Shown: in pieces, positions 44,891-53,102 of the stretch
Layout of the letters: each line of letters begins with the position of its first letter
How positions within the stretch are numbered: position 1 is the stretch's first letter
Assembly: GCA_021324095.1 (NCBI GenBank)
Contig: JAJPJT010000077.1
Location: forward strand, 1-64,000
Direction: 5' to 3'
Length of the DNA: 64,000 bases
Origin: Gammaproteobacteria bacterium
Lineage (GTDB): Bacteria; Pseudomonadota; Gammaproteobacteria; Xanthomonadales; Rhodanobacteraceae
Translations under genes and position numbers: made by a program
Notes under the pieces: model-generated
Database searches by the model: none
Told to the model about the DNA's origin: nothing
The model's input: only the letters and a program-made list of their open reading frames with translations

Positions 44891-45550
44891 TCAACGCGCG
44901 ACGCGGAAGGTGAGGTTGAACCGGAGCGGTCCAGTCAACGGATGCTCGCCGACCTTGATGGGCAGCACGCCGTGATAACGCATGCGGGACTCGCCGCCCC
45001 AGACGACGACGTCGCCGTGCACGAGCGGCAAGCGCCGCTGCAGATCCTTCCGCGCCAAGCCGCCGAACAGGAACATTGCAGGGACGCCCAGCGATACCGA
45101 CACGATCGGCGCGCGGCGATCGCGCTCGTCTTGATCCCGGTGCAAGGTCAATCGCGTGTCGGGTTCGTAACGATTGATCAGGCAGACGTCGGGCGCGTAG
45201 TCGTCGAATCCCGCCGTGCGCGCCGCGTCGCGTGCGAGCCTGACAAACACTTCCGGCATCGCCGGCCATGGTTTGCCGGTTTCCGGATCGACTTCGGTGT
45301 AGCGGTAACCGCGGCGATCGCTGAACCAGCCCACCGCGCCGCAGTTGGTCATCGCCACCGACATGGTCTTGCCGCCGGGCGTGACCAAGTGCCGGAACGG
45401 CGATTGGAAGTCGATGACTTTGATCTCCGCCAGCAACTCGTCCGCGCAATCCAGTGCGAAGCCGCGCAGCACCCATGCGCCGGGCGCAATCATTTCGCGG
45501 GTACCCGCTGGCGATTCCTCGTCAAACATGGGCAGGGTGGTAGCATGCAT
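44891..45550 (-). CDS. alkB: Alpha-ketoglutarate-dependent DNA repair dioxygenase AlkB
   Basis: This 219-residue Fe(II)/2-oxoglutarate dioxygenase reverses 1-methyladenine and 3-methylcytosine damage. It has the iron ligands His137 and Asp139 (LHRDQDE) and His193 (RYHGV), and 2-oxoglutarate contacts Arg210 and Arg216 (LRFNLTFRVAR). The nucleotide-recognition lid includes the MTNCGAVGWFSD segment. It ends 35 nt before ntrB on the same strand; cotranscription with ntrBC is possible but separated by the NtrC-like box. Confidence 0.95.
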   Translation of the reverse strand: MHATTLPMFDEESPAGTREMIAPGAWVLRGFALDCADELLAEIKVIDFQSPFRHLVTPGGKTMSVAMTNCGAVGWFSDRRGYRYTEVDPETGKPWPAMPEVFVRLARDAARTAGFDDYAPDVCLINRYEPDTRLTLHRDQDERDRRAPIVSVSLGVPAMFLFGGLARKDLQRRLPLVHGDVVVWGGESRMRYHGVLPIKVGEHPLTGPLRFNLTFRVAR

Positions 45551-45725
45551 CGGCGGATTCGGAGTTGCTGAGCGACAGAGACTTGGATTGCTATTGTCTG
45601 CGGAAGTGCTCCAGTCCGTCGCTACTGGGCTGCTTTCGGAAGATGTTTAGGGGAGGCACATCTCGCACGGACATGGCCCAAACCGGGACAGACCGACGGG
45701 CCAGCGCCATAAACAGGGGAACATC

Positions 45726-46313
45726 ATGACAAGACTGTGGCCGCTTGCGATCATCCTCGTTGCCTCGATCTTGCAAGGGTGCAACGGATTGCCGACCAAA
45801 GTGGACTCCAGATTAGCATCCCTTCACCTTTTCGAACCTGGTGGCCAGCCACGGTTTACCGCCGAGTTGGCGTGTGCCGGCCTGACTTCTACCGATGACG
45901 TGCAATGCTTGACGGTTGAAAACGCATTCTCCGCCTGGGCCGCGAAACGGCATATAACGCTGCGTGAAATCGACAAGAACGACCCTGCATTTCAGGCAGG
46001 CGACGCCACCACTCTGGTTCGGGCCGCTCATTCCGACGAGCCTTATCTCCTCCTGATTCGCTTCGAGCCGTTGGTCGAGCCGAGCTTCCGGGAAACGGGC
46101 AACGGTGTGCCGATGTACGGCAGCAGTGGCCATGCCGGCTCGATCGGCTACAGGGCCTGGATCCGGATTTTTTCCACGGCGACCGGAACCCTCGTCGCCG
46201 AATCGTCGCCACATCGCCAGCGCTCGATGCCGGACCACGTCGATATCACCCCTGCGTTCAAGGCAGAGGTCCACGAGGTGATCCGCAGCATCGACCCAGC
46301 GTACCCGGATTGA
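45726..46313 (+). CDS. Putative lipoprotein, unknown function
   Basis: This 195-residue protein has a lipoprotein signal with lipobox LQGC (Cys19). The mature part contains three cysteines (two in ELACAGL...VQCLTVENA, which may pair), a FSAWAAKRHITLREID segment and a final predicted beta-rich region (YRAWIRIFSTATGTLVAE). I do not recognise the family; the overall plan resembles small periplasmic proteins such as DUF4136-like, but that is a guess. The region 45551-45725 upstream and the gene itself are less GC-rich than the neighbours. Confidence 0.7.
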   Translation: MTRLWPLAIILVASILQGCNGLPTKVDSRLASLHLFEPGGQPRFTAELACAGLTSTDDVQCLTVENAFSAWAAKRHITLREIDKNDPAFQAGDATTLVRAAHSDEPYLLLIRFEPLVEPSFRETGNGVPMYGSSGHAGSIGYRAWIRIFSTATGTLVAESSPHRQRSMPDHVDITPAFKAEVHEVIRSIDPAYPD

Positions 46314-46327
46314 CCGGATCGAACCGC

Positions 46328-46810
46328 TCAAAACGACAATTGCCAGTAACCGACGTCGATCCAGCGGCCGAACTTGAATCCATTTTCGCGAAAGTGCGCC
46401 ACCTGGGTGAAGCCGAATTTTTCGTGCAACGCTACGCTGGCAGGATTCGGCAACGCGAGGCCGCCGATCACGCAATGGATGTTCCACGCGCGCAGGCTCT
46501 CCATCAGGGTCCCGTACAACGCAGAACCGAATCCACGGCCGATGTGCGCAGGCGCGAGATAGATCGACGTCTCCACGGTGAACCGGTAACCGATGCGCGT
46601 TTTCCACGCTGCGGCATAGGCGTAGCCCGCGATCGTGCCGTCGTGCTCGAGCACCAGCCACGGCAACTTTTCTAGCACGGCGGCCATGCGCGACTGCATT
46701 TCGGTGGTCGCAACGGGTCGTTCCTCGAACGTCACGATGGTGTCGGTGACGTAATGGTTGTAGATCGCGCAGATCGCGCTGGCATCCGCGGTTGTCGCGG
46801 TACGGATCAT
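46328..46810 (-). CDS. GNAT acetyltransferase, phosphinothricin acetyltransferase-like
   Basis: This 160-residue protein has the Pat/YncA family pattern: IRTATTADASAICAIYNHYV, TFEERPV (conserved), AGYAYAAAWKTRIGYRFTVE, the acetyl-CoA loop IGRGFGSALYGTLM, and LPNPASVALHEKFGFTQVAHF. Members acetylate amino-acid-like toxins or methionine sulfoximine. The ATG at 46810 is at the conserved N-terminus; the upstream frame is repeat-derived. Function in this organism is inferred from family only. Confidence 0.88.
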   Translation of the reverse strand: MIRTATTADASAICAIYNHYVTDTIVTFEERPVATTEMQSRMAAVLEKLPWLVLEHDGTIAGYAYAAAWKTRIGYRFTVETSIYLAPAHIGRGFGSALYGTLMESLRAWNIHCVIGGLALPNPASVALHEKFGFTQVAHFRENGFKFGRWIDVGYWQLSF

Positions 46811-46815
46811 GCCGA

Positions 46816-46890
46816 ACCCCACCCTCCGCTTCGGTTCGCGCTGCGCGCGCGTTCGCTTCGCTCCGCCTCTCCCGCAGGGAGAGGGGTTCA
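46816..46890. repeat. Hairpin repeat between the GNAT and glnA genes
   Basis: GAACCCCACCC, a CGCTTCGGTTCGCGCTGCGCGCGC block and GCCTCTCCCGCAGGGAGAGG make this the reverse of the copy at 8526-8600. It directly follows the glnA stop region. Confidence 0.7.
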
Positions 46891-46898
46891 AGAGCACG

Positions 46899-48308
46899 TC
46901 AGATCGAGTAATACATCTGGTACTCGAGCGGATGCGTCGAGGCGCGGTACGCGGTGACTTCCTTCATCTTCACGCCGATGTACGCGTCGATGAAATCGTC
47001 GCCCATCACGCCGCCTGCCTTCAGGAAGTCGCGGTCGCGGTCCAGCGCTTCCAGCGCGGTATCGAGCGACGCGCATACCTGCGGGATGTTGCGTTCTTCT
47101 TCGGGCGGCAGGTCGTACAGATCCTTGTCCATCGGCGCACCGGGATCGGTCTTGTTCAGGATGCCGTCGAGGCCGGCCATCATCAATGCGGTGAAGGTGA
47201 GGTAGCCCGAGTTCATCGGATCGGGGAAGCGTACCTCGATGCGGCGACCTTTCGGATTGCTCACGTACGGAATGCGGCACGACGCGGAACGGTTGCGCGC
47301 GGAATACGCCAGCATCACCGGCGCCTCGAAGCCCGGCACCAGGCGTTTGTAGGAATTGGTCGTCGAGTTGGAAAACGCGTTGATCGCGCGCGCGTGCTTG
47401 AAGATGCCGCCGATGTACCACAGCGCGAGCTGCGACAGTCCGCCGTACAACTCGCCGGCGAAAAGGTTCTTGCCGTCCTTCGCGAGCGACTGGTGCACGT
47501 GCATGCCGGAACCGTTGTCGCCCACCACGGGTTTCGCCATGAAAGTGGCGGTCTTGCCGTTCGCGTGCGCGACGTTGCGGATCACGTACTTCAGCGTCTG
47601 CAGGTCGTCGGCCTTGTGCAGCAGCGTGTTGAACTTCACTCCGATTTCGCACTGGCCGGCGTTCGCGACTTCGTGGTGGTGTACTTCGACCACTTGCCCC
47701 AGCGACTCCAGCACGTGGCACATCTCCGCGCGCAGGTCGTGCAGCGAATCGACCGGCGGCACCGGGAAATAGCCGCCTTTCACGCCGGGGCGATGGCCGT
47801 GGTTGCCTTCCTCGTACTTGTAACGCGAGGCCCATGCGGCTTCCCCGGATTCGATTTCGTAGAACACGCGCCCCATGTCGTTCTGCCAGCGCACGGAATC
47901 GAAGATGAAGAACTCGGGTTCCGGCCCGAAAAAGGCGGTATCGGCCACGCCGGTCGACTTGAGATAGGCCTCGGCGCGCCGCGCGATCGAGCGCGGGTCG
48001 CGCGAGTATGCCTGCATCGTGGAAGGTTCCAGCACGTCGCACGTGATGTTCATCTGCTTGTGCGCGGCGAATGGATCGACGAATGCCGTCTCGGCGTCGG
48101 GCATCAGGATCATGTCCGACTCGTTGATGCCCTTCCAGCCCGTGATCGACGAACCGTCGAACATCTTGCCGTCCTCGAAGGTGTCGGCATCGACCGCATG
48201 CGCAGGGAAGCTGACGTGATGCTCGACGCCGCGCATGTCGGCGAAGCGCAGGTCGATGAATTCGATGCTTTCGTTCTTGATGGTGTCGAGGACTTTTTCG
48301 GCGGTCAT
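46899..48308 (-). CDS. glnA: Glutamine synthetase type I
   Basis: This 469-residue GSI-beta enzyme makes glutamine from glutamate and ammonium. Visible are the beta-grasp N-domain, [12 protein letters not shown], the metal/ATP site ([21 protein letters not shown]), NRSASCRIP, and the adenylylation Tyr398 in [11 protein letters not shown]. Length matches the enteric enzyme. A sigma-54 promoter (48341-48356) and an NtrC-like box (48407-48423) lie upstream, and ntrBC is 4 kb away on the same strand. Confidence 0.97.
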   Translation of the reverse strand: MTAEKVLDTIKNESIEFIDLRFADMRGVEHHVSFPAHAVDADTFEDGKMFDGSSITGWKGINESDMILMPDAETAFVDPFAAHKQMNITCDVLEPSTMQAYSRDPRSIARRAEAYLKSTGVADTAFFGPEPEFFIFDSVRWQNDMGRVFYEIESGEAAWASRYKYEEGNHGHRPGVKGGYFPVPPVDSLHDLRAEMCHVLESLGQVVEVHHHEVANAGQCEIGVKFNTLLHKADDLQTLKYVIRNVAHANGKTATFMAKPVVGDNGSGMHVHQSLAKDGKNLFAGELYGGLSQLALWYIGGIFKHARAINAFSNSTTNSYKRLVPGFEAPVMLAYSARNRSASCRIPYVSNPKGRRIEVRFPDPMNSGYLTFTALMMAGLDGILNKTDPGAPMDKDLYDLPPEEERNIPQVCASLDTALEALDRDRDFLKAGGVMGDDFIDAYIGVKMKEVTAYRASTHPLEYQMYYSI

Positions 48309-48340
48309 GGCGGGCTCGGAGTGGGTGGATGGTCGAAAAG

Positions 48341-48356
48341 TGCAAGTAACGTGCCA
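48341..48356 (-). promoter_or_regulatory. Sigma-54 promoter of glnA
   Basis: On the minus strand TGGCAC-GTTAC-TTGCA is a perfect -24/-12 element (GG and GC correctly spaced). It lies 33 nt before the glnA start codon. Confidence 0.9.
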
Positions 48357-48406
48357 GTTACGGTCACCTTACGATTCAATGATTTGCAGGGATGCTGAGG
48401 TGTATT

Positions 48407-48423
48407 CGCACTATTTTGGTTCA
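48407..48423. promoter_or_regulatory. NtrC-binding-like box upstream of glnA
   Basis: CGCACTATTTTGGTTCA matches the reverse complement of the ntrB box (CGCACTAAATTGGTGCA) at 14 of 17 positions and the E. coli glnA enhancer pattern GCACTATATTGGTGC. It is about 50 bp upstream of the -24 element, close but usable for an enhancer. Confidence 0.75.
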
Positions 48424-48447
48424 ACAGCCGCACCGCTTTGGTCACGC

Positions 48448-48786
48448 TCAACCCAGCTTCGCGCCCAGCGGCACAGGCTTGTCGGGCACGCACAAGGCGA
48501 CATCGCCATTCGAATCGTAGAAGCCCGTGACCAGGCATTCGGACATCAAGGGACCGATCTGTTTCTTCGGAAAGTTGACTACGCCCACCACCAGCTTGCC
48601 GATCAACTCTTCCGGCTCGTACAACGCGGTGATCTGCGCGCTGGATTTCCTGACGCCGATGTCGGCACCGAAATCGACCTGCAACACGTAAGCGGGCTTG
48701 CGCGCTTCGGCGAACACCCGCGCGTCGACGATGCGGCCCACCCGCAGTTCGACGCGGGCGAAGTCGTTCCATCCGATCGTTTCCAT
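48448..48786 (-). CDS. csaA: CsaA-like tRNA-binding protein
   Basis: This 112-residue single-domain OB-fold protein is of the tRNA-binding (EMAP/Arc1p-like) family. Signature segments are DFARVELRVGRIVDARVF, KPAYVLQVDFGADIGVRKSSAQI, LIGKLVVGVVNFPKKQIGPLMSECLVTGF and a C-terminal PDKPVPLGAKLG. CsaA binds tRNA and has been linked to protein export in Bacillus; its role in proteobacteria is unclear. GGAGGTG precedes the ATG at 48786. Confidence 0.92.
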   Translation of the reverse strand: METIGWNDFARVELRVGRIVDARVFAEARKPAYVLQVDFGADIGVRKSSAQITALYEPEELIGKLVVGVVNFPKKQIGPLMSECLVTGFYDSNGDVALCVPDKPVPLGAKLG

Positions 48787-48836
48787 GCAACACCTCCGGA
48801 GCCTGCATACTATCCCGCAACCTGAGGAGGGCGCAC

Positions 48837-49955
48837 ATGCGGGCGACGGCGTCGAACAGCGCAACCTGGCTCGGCGAATGGCCGCTGCCGGTCGCGTTGG
48901 CGATCCTGATTGCCGGCTGGTTGTCGAAGCATGCATTTGCCGCGAACGGCGCGGGCAATAGCGCGGTCGCCATCGCCTTTGCGGGATTCTTCATCGGCGC
49001 GTTGCTGGCCGCGATCCTGGCGACGCGTCATGCCGAGCATCTGGCCGAGCGCTTCGGCGAGCCCTACGGAACTTTGATGCTGACCCTGTCGGCGATTTCC
49101 CTCGAAATCGCGACAGTCGTGACCGTGATGCTGCACAACGCCGACAATCCGGCGTTCGGGCGCGACACCATGTTTTCGGTGGTGATGATCGTGTTGAACG
49201 GCATCATCGGAACCGCACTGCTGGTGGGCGGCCTGCGCCATCACGAGCAGACCTACAACCTGCGCGGCGCGAAGGCCTTTCTCAGCCTGCTGATCCCGCT
49301 CGCGACGCTGGCGCTGATCTGGCCCGACTTCACCGTGACCACCGGCGAGGGCACTTTGTCGCTGGTGCAGAAGCTGTTCCTTCTCGTGATGTCGCTGCTG
49401 CTGTACGCGGCGTTCATGGTGATCCAGACGCGCACCCACACCAGTTTTTTCATTGCCGAGGGCGAAGCAATGGAACAGGTGCCGGCGCATCCGGAGTCCT
49501 CGCACCATTGGGCGTTCCATGCCGTGCTGCTGGTCGTGTACCTGGTGCTGGTGGTGCTGCTCGCGAAGCTTTTCGCATTGCCGCTGGAAACCGGCGTCAC
49601 CCGGCTCGGGATGCCCGTCGCGCTGGCGGGTTTCGCGGTGGCCATCCTGGTGCTCGCGCCGGAAGGCATCGCCGCGATACGCGCAGCGCGCTTCAACCAG
49701 ATGCAGCGCGCGATGAATATCGGCCTGGGCACCGCGTTGTCGACCATCGCGCTGACCGTGCCGGCGGTGCTGCTGATCGACCTGTTCCTCGGGCGTACCG
49801 CGGTGCTCGGCCTTTCCGCCGCCAACATGATGATGCTGGTGCTGACTTTCGGGGTTTCGATCCTGACACTGGGCAGCGGACGTACCAACGCGATGCAGGG
49901 CTTGGTGCACCTGTTGCTGTTTTTCGCGTATATCGTGCTGCTCTTCTCGCCGTGA
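48837..49955 (+). CDS. chaA: Calcium/proton antiporter ChaA
   Basis: This 372-residue inner-membrane cation exchanger of the CaCA superfamily has about eleven spans. Each half has an alpha-repeat: RFGEPYGTLMLTLSAISLEIATVV in the first and VLAPEGIAAIRAARFNQMQRAMNIGLGTALSTI in the second, with the conserved Glu residues. ChaA exports Ca2+ and Na+ (K+) in alkaline conditions. It is divergent from csaA with a 50-nt gap; hemJ follows 31 nt downstream on the same strand. Confidence 0.93.
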   Translation: MRATASNSATWLGEWPLPVALAILIAGWLSKHAFAANGAGNSAVAIAFAGFFIGALLAAILATRHAEHLAERFGEPYGTLMLTLSAISLEIATVVTVMLHNADNPAFGRDTMFSVVMIVLNGIIGTALLVGGLRHHEQTYNLRGAKAFLSLLIPLATLALIWPDFTVTTGEGTLSLVQKLFLLVMSLLLYAAFMVIQTRTHTSFFIAEGEAMEQVPAHPESSHHWAFHAVLLVVYLVLVVLLAKLFALPLETGVTRLGMPVALAGFAVAILVLAPEGIAAIRAARFNQMQRAMNIGLGTALSTIALTVPAVLLIDLFLGRTAVLGLSAANMMMLVLTFGVSILTLGSGRTNAMQGLVHLLLFFAYIVLLFSP

Positions 49956-49986
49956 AATTCGGCGCCCGCAGCGCGTGGAGTTCCCG

Positions 49987-50409
49987 ATGCTGACCTTGTG
50001 GCTGAAAGCGTTCCACATCATCGGCGTGGTCACCTGGTTCGCCGGCCTGTTCTACCTGCCGCGGCTGTTCGTGTATCACGCGGAAGCAACGGAACCCGCG
50101 ATTCGTGATCGCCTCAAGATCATGGAACGCCGCCTGCTGGTAATGACCGATATCGGCGCTGCGCTCGCGATCGCGTTCGGTATCGCGACGCTGGCAACCG
50201 AGTCGTTCTACGTGCACGCCGGCTGGCTGCAGGTGAAGCTAGCGCTGGTGCTGCTGCTGGTGATTTATCACGCCGTGCTGGTGAGGCTCACCCGTGATTT
50301 CGCACACGATCGCTGCGCCTGGACATCGCGCGCCTTGCGCTGGTTCAACGAGGCGCCAAGCGTGTTGTTGCTCGCGATCGTGATCCTGGCGGTGGTCAAG
50401 CCGTTTTAG
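49987..50409 (+). CDS. hemJ: Protoporphyrinogen IX oxidase HemJ
   Basis: This 140-residue four-span membrane protein has the HemJ signature LWLKAFHIIGVVTWFAGLFYLPRLFVYH with conserved His10, and a Lys/His pair in LQVKLALVLLLVIYHAVL. It oxidises protoporphyrinogen IX in haem synthesis where HemG/HemY are missing. GGAG lies 8 nt before the ATG at 49987. It follows chaA on the same strand. Confidence 0.92.
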   Translation: MLTLWLKAFHIIGVVTWFAGLFYLPRLFVYHAEATEPAIRDRLKIMERRLLVMTDIGAALAIAFGIATLATESFYVHAGWLQVKLALVLLLVIYHAVLVRLTRDFAHDRCAWTSRALRWFNEAPSVLLLAIVILAVVKPF

Positions 50410-50562
50410 GAGCAGGGAAAAGAGCGGGGAGCGGGGAGCGCGCGGTCACACTCGCTTTTCCCGCCTGCTTCCTCGTCCTACTCCCTACTCCCCTTGCGCG
50501 CTCCGACACACTTCCGCCGTGCCGGCTTGGTATAGTGCGCCCGACGCGGGGGAGTCACATCG
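50410..50562. repeat. Purine/pyrimidine inverted repeat before the EAL gene
   Basis: AGCAGGGAAAAGAGCGGGGAG faces CTTTTCCCGCCTGCT and CTACTCCCTACTCCCC, so long purine and pyrimidine arms can pair into a terminator-like hairpin after hemJ. A -10-like TATAGT follows at 50531-50536. Confidence 0.5.
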
Positions 50563-53100
50563 ATGGCATCGCAATTGTCCCAGCAGAATCCGGGCCAGGA
50601 GCTGCAGGCGGCTTTCCGCCGCCACCTGCCGCAGCGGCTGCGGACGTTGCTGCGGCGTGCACGCGCGCAGTGCCGCACGGGCTGGGATTGCAACGTATTG
50701 CGGGCTTTGCACGACGAGATCGCGATCCTGGCAGGCGCCTGCGGCCGTTACGGCATGCTGGACACGGGCGAGCGCCTGCTGGCACTGGAATCGGCGCTTG
50801 CGGCTCCCCTCGCCGCGCATGGCATCCCCGATGATGCCGCCAACGCAGAGATCGACGCGTTGCTGGACAGTCTGCGCCCGCACCTGCAGCGGGTTTCGTC
50901 GGCTTCGGCGTTGCCGGGCTGGATTCGCGATACTGCGCCCATCGCAGCGAGGGACCCGTTCCCGCGTTGCGAAGTCCCGCCCGACAAGTACTGGCTGCGG
51001 CTCGGCATTGCGGATGTACAAGATCCCGGGGCTCCGGCCGGTGCAAACGACAATGCGACTTTGCTGCCGGAGTTGCCGGCGCTGCCGGAACCAACGCGCG
51101 GGCCAAGGGTGCGGATCGTCAACGACGACGTGCCGGAGGTAAACGAACTGCTGCTGCGCCTCGAGCAGCAGGGCTGCAACGTGGCGCTGGTGGATGGTCT
51201 CGACGCCCTGCTCGAAATGCTGCGCAGTGCGCCACCCGAACTCGCGGTCATCGTTGCGGATGCGCGTACCCCGCTGGACCGGGTTGCTGCGGCGCTGCGT
51301 GACGCCCGCCGCGATCCCGCCAATCGTGTGCGCCTGCTGGTGCTGCTGCGCGAACCCGAAGTGGAACTGCGATTGCGCGCGCTGCGGGCGGGCGCGGATC
51401 GCTGCGTCGCGCTCCCGGCGGATGCGGAAGAAACCGTGAGCGCCGCGCTCGAACTCGCGAGTGTCGATCAGGAAAGCGCCTACCGCATCCTGATCGTGGA
51501 TGACGACGCGCCGCAGGCGCTGTTCGCGCAGGCGATCCTCCGCCGCGCCGGGATGGAGACCCGGATCCTGGAGCAGTCGCTGGCGGTCCTGGAGGAGCTG
51601 GATCGTTTCCGGCCCGACCTGTTGCTGCTCGACCTCAACATGCCCGACTGCGATGGTTTCGAGTTGACCGCGCTGATCCGCGAACGCGAAGGCTACGTCA
51701 ATACGCCCATCGTGTTTCTGTCGGGCGATCAGGACGAGGAGCGCCAGTTCGCCGCGCTGGACGCGGGCGGCGACGACTTCCTGGTCAAGCCGATCCGGCC
51801 GACACACCTGGTCGCGGCGGTGACCAATCGGGTACGCAGGGCGCGCATGGCCGCATCGCACCTGCGGCGCAGGCGTCGCCGCGACAACGGCGGCGGACTG
51901 CACGAACGCGCGGAACTGCTGGACACTGTGTCCGAGCATCTCGCCGCCAGCGGCGGGCGTGCGATACGCGGCGGATTGCTGGCCGTGGAGGTGCGCGACG
52001 TCGCCGCGTTGCGCAATCAGCTCGGGTTGGTGTCGTTCGACGCGTTGCTCACGCAGGTCGGCGCGTTCGTGATCGGCCATGCACGCGACGGCAGCATCAC
52101 CGCACGCCATGGCGAGGCGGGCTACCTGATCTTCACGCCCGCCCGCGCCGAGCCCGAACTCGTGGCGATGGCGGACGAGCTGCTGGACGCCGCCCGCGAT
52201 ACCCGCTTCGGCGCACAGGCTTCGGCCCTCCGGCTGGCCTGCGCGGTGTGCGCGTTCGACGCCTCGATCACCGAAACCGCGCAGGCGCTGGCGGCGATCG
52301 AGAGGACCTTGGCTGCCGCGCGTGAACAGCCGGATCGGGCCGCGGTGCACTCGCGGCTCGCGCCGGAGCCGGACGCGGTAGCCCGGCGGATCTCGTCAGC
52401 GCTTGCCGCCGACGCATTCGGTCTGGCGTTCCAGCCGATCATTCCCATCCACGGTGCGGCCGAACCGCACTATCAGGCCCTGCTGCGCCTGCACACCGAG
52501 GAGCGCGATTACGTGGCCGCGGAGCTGGTGCCAGCCGCGGTCCGCATCGGCTCGATTGCCGCGATCGACGCGTGGGTGGTCCAGCGTTGCATAGCCGTTC
52601 TCGCCGATCGCGCCCGCGATGGCGAAGCGGTGCGCCTGTTCGCGAGCCAGTCGCTGCAGGGTTGGAATGACATCGAGCGCCCGGCGCTCCTGCAGGCCGC
52701 GCTGTCGGCCGCTGGCGTGCAGGCGGGATCGCTGGTTCTCGAATTCCGCGCCGAGGAAGTACGCAACAACCTGCGTGCCTTGATCGGCCTGGTTCCGGAA
52801 TTGCGGCAGGCGAAGGTGGGATTGTCATTGGCCGGGGTCGACGCGGAGGTGATCGGCGCGGGCTGGACCGGGCGCCTGCCGCTGGACTACATGAAGGTGG
52901 ATCCGGGCCTCGACGACGCGGCGCTCGACAGCGTCGTGCGTACCGCACTTGCGCGTGGTGCGCGCGTCGTGGCGCCATGCGTGGAAACACTGGCCGAGGT
53001 CGAGCGTTTGCGCGCGGCCGGCATCGACCTGTTGCAAGGCAACTATTTCCGGGCCCCCGCGGCCGAATTGTGCGAAGCGCTTCCAAGGGCGGGGACTTGA
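50563..53100 (+). CDS. Degenerate receiver-GGDEF-EAL regulator
   Basis: This 845-residue soluble protein has an N-terminal helical (HPt-like) region, a degenerate receiver (about 183-300), an intact receiver (from about 307; phospho-acceptor Asp357 in LLLLDLNMPDCDG), a degenerate GGDEF domain (about 450-600, with RHGEAGY in place of GGDEF) and an EAL-like domain (about 610-845). The EAL domain lacks the catalytic Glu (YQALLRL, not EALLR), has no DDFGTG loop and keeps only MKVDPG and NYFRAP-type ends. It probably binds c-di-GMP or protein rather than hydrolysing it, as in FimX. The next gene begins 2 nt after its stop. Confidence 0.87.
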   Translation: MASQLSQQNPGQELQAAFRRHLPQRLRTLLRRARAQCRTGWDCNVLRALHDEIAILAGACGRYGMLDTGERLLALESALAAPLAAHGIPDDAANAEIDALLDSLRPHLQRVSSASALPGWIRDTAPIAARDPFPRCEVPPDKYWLRLGIADVQDPGAPAGANDNATLLPELPALPEPTRGPRVRIVNDDVPEVNELLLRLEQQGCNVALVDGLDALLEMLRSAPPELAVIVADARTPLDRVAAALRDARRDPANRVRLLVLLREPEVELRLRALRAGADRCVALPADAEETVSAALELASVDQESAYRILIVDDDAPQALFAQAILRRAGMETRILEQSLAVLEELDRFRPDLLLLDLNMPDCDGFELTALIREREGYVNTPIVFLSGDQDEERQFAALDAGGDDFLVKPIRPTHLVAAVTNRVRRARMAASHLRRRRRRDNGGGLHERAELLDTVSEHLAASGGRAIRGGLLAVEVRDVAALRNQLGLVSFDALLTQVGAFVIGHARDGSITARHGEAGYLIFTPARAEPELVAMADELLDAARDTRFGAQASALRLACAVCAFDASITETAQALAAIERTLAAAREQPDRAAVHSRLAPEPDAVARRISSALAADAFGLAFQPIIPIHGAAEPHYQALLRLHTEERDYVAAELVPAAVRIGSIAAIDAWVVQRCIAVLADRARDGEAVRLFASQSLQGWNDIERPALLQAALSAAGVQAGSLVLEFRAEEVRNNLRALIGLVPELRQAKVGLSLAGVDAEVIGAGWTGRLPLDYMKVDPGLDDAALDSVVRTALARGARVVAPCVETLAEVERLRAAGIDLLQGNYFRAPAAELCEALPRAGT

Positions 53101-53102
53101 GC

